Assembly: GCF_003024675.1 (NCBI RefSeq)
Contig: NZ_PYLP01000005.1
Span: 1 to 64,000 of the forward strand
Source of the DNA: Faecalibacillus faecis
GTDB lineage: Bacteria; Bacillota_I; Bacilli_A; Erysipelotrichales; Coprobacillaceae
DNA: 64,000 nucleotides
Direction: 5' to 3'
This document shows, piece after piece, positions 52,774-62,593 of the stretch (positions are counted from its first letter, which is position 1; every line of letters starts with the position of its first letter). The notes beneath the pieces are model-generated. The model was given only the letters and a program-made list of their open reading frames with translations, was not told the DNA's origin and did no database searches. Position numbers and translations under genes: made by a program.

Positions 52774-53529
52774 TTAATTATCTAAATATCTTGTATAACG
52801 ATCTACATGTAATAATCTTTTAGCATTATCTACACGTTCTTTAGTTGGAGGTTTTATTCCTTCTAATTGATAAGGAATCTTCAATTCTTCCCACTTAAAG
52901 ACACCTAAAGTATGATAAGGAAGTATTTCTACACGATAAACATTAGAAAGGGTAGAAATAAAATGATCTAATTCAATTAAATCTTCATCATAATCACTTC
53001 TTTCAGGAACAAGTACATGTCTAATCCAAATTGGTTTATCAATTTCAGATAAATATCTTGCCATATCTAAAATATTTTCATTACTTCTTCCTGTTAAAGT
53101 CTTATGTCTTTCATTATTGATTTCTTTAATATCAACAAGTAATAAATCTGTATACTCCATCAATTCTTTAAATTTTGAAAAGAACGGTTCTTCTCTAGTA
53201 AAACATCCACCACTGGTATCAATACAGGTATTAATACCTTCTTTTTTTGCAAGTTTAAATAATTCTAAAACAAAATCTATTTGAGCTAAAGGTTCACCAC
53301 CACTAATAGTAATACCACCTTTTTTACCCCAATAGGTTTTATATTTCATTGCTTGTTGAAGCGCCTTTTCAGGGGTATATTCTTCATATTTCTTTGAACC
53401 CCATGTATCAGGATTATGACAAAACTGACAACGTAAAGGACAACCATGTAAGAAATAGATATAACGAACTCCCGGTCCATCTACTGACCCAAAGCTTTCA
53501 ATTGAATGAATTCTGCCAATTGTTTCCAT
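52774..53529 (-). CDS. pflA: Pyruvate formate-lyase activating enzyme
   Basis: About 251 residues from the ATG at 53529 (GGAGG 5 bp upstream). A radical-SAM enzyme that puts the glycyl radical on PflB. HGCPLRCQFCHNPDTWG contains the C-x3-C-x2-C cluster ligands (about 29-36), and GGITISGGEPLAQIDFVLEL is the SAM-binding GGE motif. The family start IGRIHSIESFGSVDGPGVRYI is exact. It follows pflB in an operon, with a hairpin between the two. Confidence 0.95.
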   Translation of the reverse strand: METIGRIHSIESFGSVDGPGVRYIYFLHGCPLRCQFCHNPDTWGSKKYEEYTPEKALQQAMKYKTYWGKKGGITISGGEPLAQIDFVLELFKLAKKEGINTCIDTSGGCFTREEPFFSKFKELMEYTDLLLVDIKEINNERHKTLTGRSNENILDMARYLSEIDKPIWIRHVLVPERSDYDEDLIELDHFISTLSNVYRVEILPYHTLGVFKWEELKIPYQLEGIKPPTKERVDNAKRLLHVDRYTRYLDN

Positions 53530-53540
53530 TTTTCCTCCGT

Positions 53541-53569
53541 AACAAAACAACCTCATAAGAGGTTGTTTT
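53541..53569 (-). terminator. Hairpin between pflB and pflA
   Basis: Perfect 11-bp stem AAAACAACCTC / GAGGTTGTTTT (53544-53554 and 53559-53569) around ATAA, with a short U run. It likely keeps pflA mRNA below pflB, matching the catalytic need for little activase. Confidence 0.7.
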
Positions 53570-53594
53570 AATAAATATTTGATTGAATTATTGA

Positions 53595-55859
53595 TTACAT
53601 ACGTTCATGACAAGTTCTTGCGATAACGTCTAATTGTTGTTCACGAGTTAAATCAATGAATTTAACAGCATATCCAGATACACGAATTGTGAAGTTTGCA
53701 TATTCTTCTTTTTCTGGATGTTCCATAGCATCAATTAATTTTTCTGTACCAAATACGTTAACATTTAAGTGATGAGCACCTTGTTCAAAATATCCATCCA
53801 TAACTTGTACTAAGTTATTAACTCTTTCACCTTCATCATGTCCTAAAGCATCTGGGTTGATTGTTTGAGTATTAGAAATACCATCTAATGCCCATTCATA
53901 TGGTAATTTAGCAACTGAGTTTAATGAAGCTAATAAACCATTTTGTTCTGCACCATAAGATGGGTTAGCACCTGGTGATAATGGTTCACCTGCTTTACGT
54001 CCATCAGGCAATGAACCTGTAGCTTTACCATAAACAACGTTTGAAGTGATTGTTAAGATAGAAGTTGTTGGTTCTGAATCTCTATAAGTATGATGTTTTT
54101 TGATTTTAGCTAAGAATTCACCTAATAACCATACAGCGATATCATCAGCACGATCATCATCGTTACCATATCTTGGGAAGTCACCTTCAACTTCGTAATC
54201 TACTACGATGCCATCTTCATCTCTGATTGTTTTAACTTTAGCATATTTGATTGCGCTTAATGAATCTACTACATGAGAGAAACCAGCGATACCAGTTGCG
54301 AAAGTACGTTTTAAATCAGTGTCAATTAATGACATTTGTGCAGCTTCATAATAATATTTATCATGCATATATTGAATTAAGTTTAATGTATTAACATAAA
54401 GATCTGCTAACCATTCCATCATTTGGTCATAACGTTCCATAACTTCATCATAGTCTAAGTATTCAGAAGTAATTGGACGATATTTTGGAGCTACTTGATC
54501 TTTAGTTTTTTCATCAATACCACCATTGATAGCGTAAGTTAAACATTTAGCTAAGTTAGCACGTGCCCCAAAGAATTGCATTTCTTTACCAGTTTGAGTA
54601 GCTGATACACAACAACAAATTGAGTAATCATCTCCCCATACAGGACGCATTACATCATCATTTTCATATTGGATTGAGCTAGTATCTACTGAGATTTTAG
54701 CAGCAAAACGTTTGAAGTTTTCTGGTAATGCTTTTGTATATAAAACTGTTAAGTTTGGTTCTGGTGAAGGACCCATATTTTCTAATGTGTGTAAGAAACG
54801 GAAACAGTTTTTAGTAACCATTGAACGTCCATCAGTTCCTAAACCAGCAACTTCAAGTGTAGCCCATACTGGGTCACCAGAGAATAATTGGTTGTAAGAA
54901 GGAATACGTGCGAATTTAACCATTCTACATTTCATAACGAAATGGTCAACTAATTCTTGTGCTTCTTCTTCTGTAATTGTTCCGTTAGCTAAATCTCTTT
55001 CTACATAGATATCTAAGAAAGTAGAGATACGTCCAACTGACATTGCAGCACCATTTTGAGTTTTAATTGCAGCTAAGTAACCAAAGTATAACCATTGGAA
55101 TGCTTCATGAGCATTTTTAGCTGGTTTAGAAATGTCACATCCGTAGATAGCAGCCATTTCTTTCATACCTTTTAGTGCTTTAACTTGTTCAGCGATTTCT
55201 TCTCTTTTACGAATAATGTCTTCAGTCATTGATCCACTACCACAATGATTGAAATCATTTACTTTTTGTTCAATTAAGAAATCAACACCATATAAAGCAA
55301 CACGACGATAGTCACCAACAATACGTCCACGTCCGTATGTATCAGGTAAACCTGTAATTACTTTATTATGACGAGCTTTTTTAATTTCTGGTGTATAAAC
55401 ATCGAATACTGCTTGGTTATGTGTTTTATGATATTTTGTGAAAATTTCATGTAATTTTTCATCTGGTTCATATCCATAAGTTGCAGCAGCTTGTTCTGCC
55501 ATTTTGATACCACCATAAGGCATGAAAGCTCTTTTTAAAGGTTTGTCAGTTTGTAAACCAACAACTTTTTCTAAGTCTTTCATATCTTCATCGATATATC
55601 CTGGTCCATATGCAGTAAGTCCACTTACTACTTTAGTTTCACATTCTAAAACGCCACCTTTAGCTCTTTCTTCTTTTTGTAACTTTTGAAGTTTTCCCCA
55701 AAGCTTATTAGTTGCTTCAGTAGGATCAGCTAAAAATGATTCATCTCCATCATAAGGTTTATAGTTATCTTGAATGAATTGACGAGTGTTTACTTCTTCT
55801 TTCCAAAGTCTTCCTTTAAATCCGTTCCATTCTTCATTGAATTTATCTGTTAAAGCCAT
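53595..55859 (-). CDS. pflB: Formate C-acetyltransferase (pyruvate formate-lyase)
   Basis: A 754-residue oxygen-sensitive glycyl-radical enzyme that splits pyruvate and CoA to acetyl-CoA and formate. The active-site cysteines are in [29 protein letters not shown] (about 410-438); the family has two adjacent Cys, here three in a row. The radical glycine lies in [16 protein letters not shown] (Gly729). Length matches the E. coli enzyme. AGGAGG precedes the start. It shows the organism ferments anaerobically. pflA follows. Confidence 0.97.
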   Translation of the reverse strand: MALTDKFNEEWNGFKGRLWKEEVNTRQFIQDNYKPYDGDESFLADPTEATNKLWGKLQKLQKEERAKGGVLECETKVVSGLTAYGPGYIDEDMKDLEKVVGLQTDKPLKRAFMPYGGIKMAEQAAATYGYEPDEKLHEIFTKYHKTHNQAVFDVYTPEIKKARHNKVITGLPDTYGRGRIVGDYRRVALYGVDFLIEQKVNDFNHCGSGSMTEDIIRKREEIAEQVKALKGMKEMAAIYGCDISKPAKNAHEAFQWLYFGYLAAIKTQNGAAMSVGRISTFLDIYVERDLANGTITEEEAQELVDHFVMKCRMVKFARIPSYNQLFSGDPVWATLEVAGLGTDGRSMVTKNCFRFLHTLENMGPSPEPNLTVLYTKALPENFKRFAAKISVDTSSIQYENDDVMRPVWGDDYSICCCVSATQTGKEMQFFGARANLAKCLTYAINGGIDEKTKDQVAPKYRPITSEYLDYDEVMERYDQMMEWLADLYVNTLNLIQYMHDKYYYEAAQMSLIDTDLKRTFATGIAGFSHVVDSLSAIKYAKVKTIRDEDGIVVDYEVEGDFPRYGNDDDRADDIAVWLLGEFLAKIKKHHTYRDSEPTTSILTITSNVVYGKATGSLPDGRKAGEPLSPGANPSYGAEQNGLLASLNSVAKLPYEWALDGISNTQTINPDALGHDEGERVNNLVQVMDGYFEQGAHHLNVNVFGTEKLIDAMEHPEKEEYANFTIRVSGYAVKFIDLTREQQLDVIARTCHERM

Positions 55860-55895
55860 TTTGTTTATTTCCTCCTAAATCAAAATTCCTTCATA

Positions 55896-55956
55896 ATTAT
55901 AGCACTTACATTTTGCATAGACAACAAAAACTTCAAGAAAATGATTAGCGCTTACA
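55896..55956 (-). promoter_or_regulatory. pflB promoter and imperfect cre-like site
   Basis: TTGTCT (55919-55924) and TATAAT (55896-55901), 17 bp apart on the reverse strand. AGCGCTTACA (55947-55956) matches one half of the CcpA cre consensus well, but the other half does not fit the spacing. The rest of the 237-bp divergent region shows no other clear site. Confidence 0.6.
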
Positions 55957-56096
55957 TAATTACTTTACATGTTTACTATAACAGGAATCATTCCTAAAAT
56001 CTACTCATATGCTCTTATAAATATTATTTATTTTTTCCTAGCTTTTCTAATTGATTTAGTATATAGTTTACATAGACATTTTAGGAGGCTTTTTTT

Positions 56097-56786
56097 ATGA
56101 CATTATCAAATCAAGCTTTATCAAGCGCCGCTGATAAAGATTTAGAATTATCAAAGCAAGCATGTCAAGAAGCTGTAAATGAGGTTATTCAAAAAAATAA
56201 TTTATCATTATCTACCCAATTTACACAAAATCTTGTTGTTCATCTTGCAATTGCAATACTTAGAATCAAAACAAATAATTACATTCCTTTAAGCCAAGGA
56301 CAAATTACATCATATAAAGCAAATAAAAACTACGATTCAGCAGTTGAGATTTGTAACATTCTTTCTAAAGAATTCAATATTGAATTTCCTGAATCTGAAT
56401 TAGCACTTATTTCGATGTATTTATCTAAAAATAATGTATTAGATGTTGAATTTAATGCCGGTGTTAATTTATTAGATGATGAAATTATTGAAATTTTACA
56501 AAACACTTTAGATTCTTTATTTGAACAAAAAGGAATTGATTTAAGACATAACGAAAAATTGCTTGTCTCTTTAGGATTACATTTAACACCAGCACTTGAT
56601 CGTTTATTAGAAGATTCACAAATCGAAAATCCTTTAACAGAAAAAATCAAAGAAAGACATCCTAAAGAATTTGCAATGGCAGAAATCTTAAATGATGCTA
56701 TTGAAACAATCTATCATAAAAGATTCACAGAAGATGAAGTTGCATACTTTGCTTTACATTTCATTGTTTCAGCAAGACAAAAATAA
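56097..56786 (+). CDS. Stand-alone PRD-domain protein
   Basis: A 229-residue protein built of two PTS regulation domains, as in BglG/LicT antiterminators and PRD activators. PRD1 spans about 12-110 (FTQNLVVHLAIAILRIKTNNYIPL, first conserved His; the second site is ISMYLSKN with Tyr instead of His) and PRD2 about 118-226 (KLLVSLGLHLTPALDRLL and EVAYFALHFIVSARQK, both His present). There is no RNA-binding CAT domain, no helix-turn-helix and no EII domain, so how it would act on transcription is not clear. It is divergent from pflB. AGGAGG upstream; monocistronic with a strong terminator. Confidence 0.8.
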   Translation: MTLSNQALSSAADKDLELSKQACQEAVNEVIQKNNLSLSTQFTQNLVVHLAIAILRIKTNNYIPLSQGQITSYKANKNYDSAVEICNILSKEFNIEFPESELALISMYLSKNNVLDVEFNAGVNLLDDEIIEILQNTLDSLFEQKGIDLRHNEKLLVSLGLHLTPALDRLLEDSQIENPLTEKIKERHPKEFAMAEILNDAIETIYHKRFTEDEVAYFALHFIVSARQK

Positions 56787-56816
56787 GAAGCTTAATCAAA
56801 AGCTTCTTATTTTTTT
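56782..56816 (+). terminator. Terminator of the PRD gene
   Basis: AATAAGAAGCTT / AAGCTTCTTATT with T run; the stop codon of the PRD gene lies next to the 5' arm. Confidence 0.85.
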
Positions 56817-56977
56817 ATAAATATCTACCCGTTATACTTTCATTATTATTTTTAATTTTGTCAATCGTTCCAGAAGCAACAATTCTTCCACCATCTTTGC
56901 CACCACCTGGTCCCATATCAATAATATAGTCTGCATTTTTCATCACATCAATATCATGTTCGATAACATTTAAAAAA
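56815..56977 (-). pseudogene. C-terminal remnant of UvrA (excinuclease ABC subunit A)
   Basis: The reverse strand reads [20 protein letters not shown], then [20 protein letters not shown] and [11 protein letters not shown] before a TAA stop. This is the last 50 or so residues of UvrA: the switch His region VIEH, D-x-(I/L)-G-P-x-G-G and the T-G-x-Y-L end. Nothing of the rest remains; the deoC terminator begins where UvrA homology stops. A rearrangement that joined the tail to this position is likely. An intact uvrA is expected elsewhere. Confidence 0.75.
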
Positions 56978-57000
56978 GTTGAATAGCTTTACTATCCAAC
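56972..57000 (-). terminator. Terminator after deoC
   Basis: Reverse-strand stem GTTGGATAG TAAAG CTATTCAAC (one mismatch) followed by six T, directly after the deoC stop. Confidence 0.8.
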
Positions 57001-57642
57001 TTATTTGTCAACCAATGAACATCCTGCACTTGTACCGATACGATCTGCCCCTGCTTCTACAATTTTAACCATGTCTTCATGCGTTCTCACTCCACCAGCA
57101 GCTTTTACTTTTGCTTTTCCTTGAACCGCTGCTTTCATGATTTGAACATCTTCAATTGTAGCCCCTCTTGTAGAGAATCCAGTACTTGTTTTTACATAAT
57201 CAGCTTTTGCTTCAACACATAATTCACACGCTTTTTTAATTTCATCTTCTGTAAGTAAACATGTTTCTAAGATAACTTTAACAAGTGTTCCATTAGCAGC
57301 TTCTACAACAGCTTTTACATCATTTCTTACTAAATCATAGTTTTTATCTTTTAAAGCTCCGATATTCATCACCATATCGATTTCATCTGCACCATTAGCA
57401 ATGGCATCTTTCGTTTCAAACGCTTTAACTGCACTTGTATTAGCTCCTAGTGGAAAACCAATAACTGTACAAACATTAACATCACTGTCTTTTAAATAAT
57501 CTGCACAATAAGCCACATGACAAGGATTAATACAAACACTCGCAAATCCATATTCCATTGCTTCATCACAAATTCTTTTTACTGTTTCTAAAGGTGTATC
57601 TGCTTTTAAAACAGTATGATCAATCATTTTATTGTAGTTCAT
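57001..57642 (-). CDS. deoC: Deoxyribose-phosphate aldolase
   Basis: About 213 residues from the ATG at 57642 (GAAGGAG 9 bp upstream); the longer frame to 57660 starts in the preceding gene. A class I aldolase that splits 2-deoxyribose 5-phosphate to glyceraldehyde 3-phosphate and acetaldehyde. The Schiff-base Lys lies in [15 protein letters not shown] and the second catalytic Lys in [10 protein letters not shown], with the proton-relay Asp in [11 protein letters not shown]. It overlaps the MurE-like gene by 14 bp although the roles seem unrelated. No other nucleoside catabolism genes are near. Confidence 0.95.
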   Translation of the reverse strand: MNYNKMIDHTVLKADTPLETVKRICDEAMEYGFASVCINPCHVAYCADYLKDSDVNVCTVIGFPLGANTSAVKAFETKDAIANGADEIDMVMNIGALKDKNYDLVRNDVKAVVEAANGTLVKVILETCLLTEDEIKKACELCVEAKADYVKTSTGFSTRGATIEDVQIMKAAVQGKAKVKAAGGVRTHEDMVKIVEAGADRIGTSAGCSLVDK

Positions 57643-59086
57643 TTTCTTCTTCTCCTTCATAAACTCTTTTTATTGCTTTTAAAGCTATTGCTTTATCGCC
57701 TTCATAATCTCTTTGCCCAACTTCCAAAGATATAAACTTCTCATGTCCTTTTCCAAGTAATAAAATCACATCCCCGGGACTTGCTTGTTCGACTGCTTGT
57801 TCAACTGCAATCGCTCTATTAGTAATAATAATACTTGGAATGTCCGTAATTGCTTCTTGAATTTCTTCACAAATATCTTCTACTTTTTCACCTCGATCAT
57901 CTAATTCTGTTAAAATAACATGATCTAGATAACGATTAGCAAGTTCACCTATTTTCTTTCTTCTAGCAATATGCCTTTTACTTGGTGCTCCCAATACTGC
58001 AATGATTCTGCCTCTTGAAACACGATCTGCAAATTTAAACACATTTTCAAAATCTTTTGTATGGCAACAATAATCTACAATAATCGTAATATTATGACGA
58101 TTTGGAATAATTTCCATACGTCCATCAACCGGTTTAAGTTCTCCAATGGCTTCAATAATCATACGATCATCAAAACCAAGCCCTACTAAAGCACCAACTG
58201 TAGCTAATACATTATAGATATTAAAATCGGCAATCACTGGACAAATAATATGATATTTATTTCCTTTTAATAACAAATCAAATTCACTATGGTCAATATA
58301 AAGTTCAATATTTTTAGCCATGATTTCACTTTCATTTTTAATACCATAGGTCATAATTCTTGCTTTTGTTGCATCTTTAAATTCTTCAAAAACTTCTTCA
58401 TCTTTATTCAATACAGCAATTGAATTTGTAGATAACATTGAAAATAATTTCTTTTTACTTTCAATATATTGTCTTCTTGTTCCATGAAAATCTAAATGTT
58501 CATCTGAGATATTCGTTAACACCGCAATATTAAAATCTACCGCATCAATTCTTTTTAGTGCAAGACCATGACTACTTGCTTCCATGGCTACCACTTTGAC
58601 GCCACGTCTTGCCATATCAAAAAGTTTTTTTTGGACATAGAGTGTTTCTGGTGTTGTATAAGGACATTCTTCTTTAACGCCATCATACTCAAGTGATATT
58701 GTTCCCATATAAGCTGCTTTACAATAATGATCCATAACACTTTTAACCATTGAGGCAACCACCGTTTTTCCACTTGTTCCCGTTACCCCAACAATACGCA
58801 TTTTCTTACTTGGATAATCATAAAAAACATTTGATACACGATTCAATTCATCTAAAGGATCCGCTACACGAATGTAAATAATTCCTTGTTGCTTGTCAAT
58901 ATCCTTACTATGAACAATAACCTTTGCCCCTTGAAAAATTGCATCATCAATATAACGATGTCCATCTACACTTAATCCTTCAATACAAAAGAAAATAGAA
59001 TAGGGTTTTACATATCTTGAATCACTATGAATTGAATAGATTTTCATATCATTATCAATATCAAACAGCTCATTTAAACGTTTCAT
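57629..59086 (-). CDS. MurE-like Mur ligase with divergent substrate motifs
   Basis: A 485-residue ATP-dependent amino-acid ligase of MurE length and order: N-terminal domain with [32 protein letters not shown], central ATPase with the P-loop [13 protein letters not shown] (about 107) and [35 protein letters not shown], and C-terminal domain from about 325. Typical MurE shows D-Y-A-H-T-P-D, G-D-R-D-x-x-K and the D-N-P-R (meso-DAP) or similar motif; here the positions read [22 protein letters not shown] and ELDDRGE. It may therefore be a MurE paralog with another acceptor or added amino acid. It overlaps mtaB by a TAATG. Confidence 0.82.
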   Translation of the reverse strand: MKRLNELFDIDNDMKIYSIHSDSRYVKPYSIFFCIEGLSVDGHRYIDDAIFQGAKVIVHSKDIDKQQGIIYIRVADPLDELNRVSNVFYDYPSKKMRIVGVTGTSGKTVVASMVKSVMDHYCKAAYMGTISLEYDGVKEECPYTTPETLYVQKKLFDMARRGVKVVAMEASSHGLALKRIDAVDFNIAVLTNISDEHLDFHGTRRQYIESKKKLFSMLSTNSIAVLNKDEEVFEEFKDATKARIMTYGIKNESEIMAKNIELYIDHSEFDLLLKGNKYHIICPVIADFNIYNVLATVGALVGLGFDDRMIIEAIGELKPVDGRMEIIPNRHNITIIVDYCCHTKDFENVFKFADRVSRGRIIAVLGAPSKRHIARRKKIGELANRYLDHVILTELDDRGEKVEDICEEIQEAITDIPSIIITNRAIAVEQAVEQASPGDVILLLGKGHEKFISLEVGQRDYEGDKAIALKAIKRVYEGEEENELQ

Positions 59087-60366
59087 TATACCACTCTTCC
59101 AATTAATATTTCATCATATGAATCAATTATAACATTCTTCAATTGACCTATCAATTGCTTGTCACTTGGAACCTTTACAAGTAAATAATTATCACCATGT
59201 CCAACATAGTAACCATTTTCTTCTTTTTCAAAAAGAACTCTTAAAGTCTTTCCAATTTGAGACTTTGCATAATTTTCATTTAATTCATGAGATAAAGCAA
59301 TCAAACGATTTACTCTTTCATGTTTTATTTTTTCATCCACTTGCACCATACGTGCTGCTGGTGTTCCTTTTCTCATTGAATAAGGGAATACATGAAGTTG
59401 CGTATAACCTACTTTTTTAATAAATTCGTATGTTTTTTCAAATTCCTCTTCACTTTCTCCTGGAAAACCAACAATAACATCTGTGGTAAAGACAATATCT
59501 GGAACAAGTTTTCTAATTTTAGATAACTTTTCATAATATTGTTCACAATTATATTTACGATTCATACGTTTTAAAGTCTCATCACAACCTGCTTGTAATG
59601 GCACATGTAAATGATCAACGATAATTTTAGATTTTGAAATTAAATCAATAATCTCATCAGTAATTTGACTTGTTTCAATAGAAGAAATACGAAGTCGCTT
59701 TAATCCTTCAATTTTCACAAGATCAACAAGGAGATCATAAAAACTATAATCTGCTAAATCTTCCCCATAACCTGCTGTATGAATTCCTGTTAAAACAATT
59801 TCTACATACCCTTTAGCCACAAGATCTTTTGCTTGTTTAACAACGCTTTCTGGTTTTCTTGAACGTACTCTTCCCCTTGCATAAGGAATAATGCAATACG
59901 TACAGAAATTATTACATCCATCTTGAATTTTTAAATAAGCTCTTGTATGTAAAAAACGATCAATATTTAAATCTTCAAATTTTCTTAATTGTTTTACTTC
60001 TGATACTTTCACAATTCTTTCATGAGTTTCTTGAAATTGTTCAACTAAATTCACAATTTCATTTCTAAATTGTGTTCCTAAAATAATACTAACTCCATCA
60101 ATCGCTTCAATATCTTGAGGAGCCACTTGACTATAACATCCCACAACACAAATTGTTGCGGCAGGATTTTTACGAATCGCTTTACGAATCATTTGACGCG
60201 ACTTACTATCACCTGTATTAGTAACGGTACATGTATTAATCACATAAACATCTGCTTCTTCTTTAAAATCAACTTCTTGATAACCTGCTTCTTCAAACAT
60301 ATTCAACATTGCTTGAGATTCATAAGAGTTGACTTTGCATCCTAATGTATGAAATGCTACTTTCAT
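59086..60366 (-). CDS. mtaB: tRNA (t6A37)-methylthiotransferase
   Basis: A 426-residue radical-SAM enzyme that adds a methylthio group to t6A at position 37 of tRNAs reading ANN codons. The N-terminal UPF0004 domain has three cluster Cys in FHTLGCKVNSYE, YVINTCTVTNTGD and CVVGCYSQ. The radical-SAM motif C-x3-C-x2-C is in DGCNNFCTYCIIPYARGRVRSR (about 150-160). A C-terminal TRAM domain (about 365-426) binds RNA. The KVNSYES and NTGDSKSRQ segments point to MtaB rather than MiaB or RimO. In an operon with rsmE and the MurE-like gene. Confidence 0.95.
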   Translation of the reverse strand: MKVAFHTLGCKVNSYESQAMLNMFEEAGYQEVDFKEEADVYVINTCTVTNTGDSKSRQMIRKAIRKNPAATICVVGCYSQVAPQDIEAIDGVSIILGTQFRNEIVNLVEQFQETHERIVKVSEVKQLRKFEDLNIDRFLHTRAYLKIQDGCNNFCTYCIIPYARGRVRSRKPESVVKQAKDLVAKGYVEIVLTGIHTAGYGEDLADYSFYDLLVDLVKIEGLKRLRISSIETSQITDEIIDLISKSKIIVDHLHVPLQAGCDETLKRMNRKYNCEQYYEKLSKIRKLVPDIVFTTDVIVGFPGESEEEFEKTYEFIKKVGYTQLHVFPYSMRKGTPAARMVQVDEKIKHERVNRLIALSHELNENYAKSQIGKTLRVLFEKEENGYYVGHGDNYLLVKVPSDKQLIGQLKNVIIDSYDEILIGRVV

Positions 60367-60374
60367 TTTTTCAC

Positions 60375-61127
60375 CTACTTTAATTTCTTTATTATTTTTT
60401 TATGTATTTTATCACTTATATAATTTAATTCATGGAGTTGTTCAATAAATTGTTGAGGTTGATGATAATATGTCATAACTTCTCTGACATCTTCTAAATT
60501 GATATTTCCTTGGAAATATTTATCAACAATTGGAAAACAATCGACCATATGATATGTTTCCTTATCAAAAAGATAGATTTTCTTTAATTCATCATAATAG
60601 TAATATTCATAATTTTCATCTTCCGCAATTCCTTTTAAAGAAGAAAAAGCAGAACGTAATACTATTAATCCATATAATTGATAAGGTTGTTCAATATCTC
60701 TTGGATATTCTTTTACATAAAGTTTATGTTGTTTTAAAGTCATCAACATATAATTCTTTAAATATTTTTCATTAATAAAGGGTTCTAAATGAGGAATCAT
60801 AATAATTTGATCTTCATGCTTCATTAACTTTAGTTCCTTTAAAACATCACTTAAGATACTATTAAACATTTTTTGTTTTTCTTCATAATTTAAATATTGA
60901 ATAGCATCTTGTGTTTCATAGGCAAATCTTTTATATTCTTCCTCTATTTTATTTTTATTAAATATACTATTTAAGACAACTTCATATTTAAACATCTCTT
61001 CTTCATTTGTCATTTTAAAAGGAAAGCCATCTTCTACAAAAACTTCTTTTTGCCCTTCAAGAAAACGAAACAAATCACATTTTTTATATTTCAATTCTAA
61101 ACCATATTTCTTTAATAATTTCATCAT
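60375..61127 (-). CDS. Protein of unknown function in the rsmE-mtaB operon
   Basis: A 250-residue soluble protein that I do not recognise. It is rich in Tyr, Lys and Glu, without signal peptide or membrane segment, and seems mainly helical. A basic N-terminal stretch (LLKKYGLELKYKKCDLFRFLEGQKE) and a basic end (SDKIHKKIIKKLK) flank an acidic middle, including EDENYEYYYYDELKKIYLFDKE. It starts at ATGA overlapping the rsmE stop and ends 8 bp before mtaB, so it is co-expressed with two RNA-modifying enzymes. A role in translation or tRNA metabolism is a weak inference from context. Confidence 0.7.
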   Translation of the reverse strand: MMKLLKKYGLELKYKKCDLFRFLEGQKEVFVEDGFPFKMTNEEEMFKYEVVLNSIFNKNKIEEEYKRFAYETQDAIQYLNYEEKQKMFNSILSDVLKELKLMKHEDQIIMIPHLEPFINEKYLKNYMLMTLKQHKLYVKEYPRDIEQPYQLYGLIVLRSAFSSLKGIAEDENYEYYYYDELKKIYLFDKETYHMVDCFPIVDKYFQGNINLEDVREVMTYYHQPQQFIEQLHELNYISDKIHKKIIKKLK

Positions 61128-61864
61128 TTAACTAGCTCCCTTGTATAACCTATCACACTCATTAAATACAGTGGAGCTGTTTCGCTTCTTAAAATACGAT
61201 TACCTAAAGAACAACATTTCACACCCATTTCATTAAGTTCTTTGATTTCACTTTCATCAAATCCCCCTTCACAGCCAACAATAATCATAAGGGAATTCCC
61301 TGTTTGAATTTGTTGGAGAGTATGAAACAATTCACCATGTTGATGTTGTTTAGCTGTTTCTTCATAAGCTACTAAATTATAATCTTTTAAATACGGTTTT
61401 AATTCTTTGATTGTTTTTACTTCTTCAATAGAAGGAATTTGATTTCTTCCTGATTGTTCACTTGCTTCTTTTAGGATTTTTTGATAACGGGGAAGTTTTT
61501 TATTAAATTTTTCTTTTGTAAGTTTGACAACACATCTTTTTGAACTTAATGGAATAATATGATGAGCCCCTAATTCACAGGCTTTTTGTAATACAAATTC
61601 AAATTTATCCCCTTTAGGAAGAGCATAAACCAATGTTACCTCAATATCTAATTCATTATTAATATCTAATTTTTCAATTGGTAAGATAATTCCTGCTTGA
61701 ACATCTTCAATCGTACATAGATATTGGATATGATTTAAATCGACACATATAATTTGATTGCCACTTCTATTTCGCATCACTTTTTCAATATGATGTTGAT
61801 CTCCACTTTCAATTTCAAAAGTTTTATTTACTTCAATACTTTCATTTACAAAATATTTTTGCAT
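61124..61864 (-). CDS. rsmE: 16S rRNA (uracil(1498)-N3)-methyltransferase
   Basis: A 246-residue SPOUT-class methyltransferase. The N-terminal PUA-like part (QHHIEKVMRNRSGNQIICVD) is followed by the knotted domain with YALPKGDKFEFVLQKACELGAHHIIPLSSKRCV and the SAM-binding end MIIVGCEGGFDESEIKELNEMG...LGNRILRSETAPLYLMSVIGY. These are the defining RsmE motifs. It heads an operon (rsmE, unknown, mtaB, MurE-like, deoC); TTGTCT-16-TAGAAT upstream is the likely promoter. Start preceded by GGTGAAAG. Confidence 0.95.
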   Translation of the reverse strand: MQKYFVNESIEVNKTFEIESGDQHHIEKVMRNRSGNQIICVDLNHIQYLCTIEDVQAGIILPIEKLDINNELDIEVTLVYALPKGDKFEFVLQKACELGAHHIIPLSSKRCVVKLTKEKFNKKLPRYQKILKEASEQSGRNQIPSIEEVKTIKELKPYLKDYNLVAYEETAKQHQHGELFHTLQQIQTGNSLMIIVGCEGGFDESEIKELNEMGVKCCSLGNRILRSETAPLYLMSVIGYTRELVK

Positions 61865-61938
61865 TGTCTTTCACCCCAACATATTCTAGCATAATATTCT
61901 CCTAAGACAAACATTTTTATTTCGATTCAGAAAATGTC

Positions 61939-61971
61939 AAAAAAACCTCCTTGTCTTTAGACAAAAGAGGT
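61939..61971 (-). terminator. Terminator of the ECF S component gene
   Basis: Stem ACCTCTTTTGTC / GACAAGGAGGT (one bulge, one or two wobbles) with loop TAAA and T run on the reverse strand. Confidence 0.8.
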
Positions 61972-61981
61972 CTTATTCTCA

Positions 61982-62593
61982 TTATTTTTTTAGTAAAGGT
62001 TTCATTGCTTTATAAACGGCCAATGAAACAACTGCTGCCAAGATAGCTTCTAGAATACCATTCGTTGTAACAACACCTAAAAGTAATCCAATAAGTCCTG
62101 AATAGGCAACATTTAAAGAACTTGCATAAGCATTTCCAAAGAATACATAGATTCCCGATAAAACAAGAACTGTATTCGTCAGTGCCCCTACCAGTGCACC
62201 TGCTAGAACACCGCTATTTTCATGTCCTTTATTTTTCATTATTTCAAAAATTAAACCGGCTAGATAGCCTAGTAAAATACGTGGAACAAAAGCAATCAAC
62301 AAACTTTTATAATTTCCACTAATTGTACCTATTGTCACAAAAGGTGAAAAACAAAAAGAAGTGATTCCTGGTTGAATGGTTGCCCTGATCATACTTGTCA
62401 GACCAAAAACAAAACCTAATTCAGCCCCCGCTTTCTTTCCTAAAATAATACCCGCAATAATAACAGGTATGTGCATCGTTGTCGCATTAAGTGGTCCAAT
62501 TGGAATATAACCAAGTGGTGTGACAACAAGGATGATTTCAATCGCTAAAAATAAAGCCATTGAAGTCATGTACTGTGTCTTTTTTGACTTCAT
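61982..62593 (-). CDS. ECF transporter S component, PanT-like
   Basis: About 203 residues from the ATG at 62593 (AGGAGG 5 bp upstream; another ATG just before). Six hydrophobic segments make up a substrate-binding subunit of an energy-coupling factor transporter. PLGYIPIGPLNATTMHIPVIIAGIILGKKAGAELGFVFGLTSMI resembles pantothenate-specific S components (PanT). The shared EcfAAT module is not encoded here, as usual for group II systems. Vitamin choice is inference; other ECF S families (RibU, HmpT) share parts of the pattern. No riboswitch was recognised upstream. It lies 127 bp after the P1 peptidase gene. Confidence 0.82.
   Translation of the reverse strand: MKSKKTQYMTSMALFLAIEIILVVTPLGYIPIGPLNATTMHIPVIIAGIILGKKAGAELGFVFGLTSMIRATIQPGITSFCFSPFVTIGTISGNYKSLLIAFVPRILLGYLAGLIFEIMKNKGHENSGVLAGALVGALTNTVLVLSGIYVFFGNAYASSLNVAYSGLIGLLLGVVTTNGILEAILAAVVSLAVYKAMKPLLKK

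Noticed and set aside
55941-55960. A full CcpA cre site before pflB
   Set aside because: Only half of the consensus fits; the other half is off by one base in spacing, so it is noted just as cre-like.
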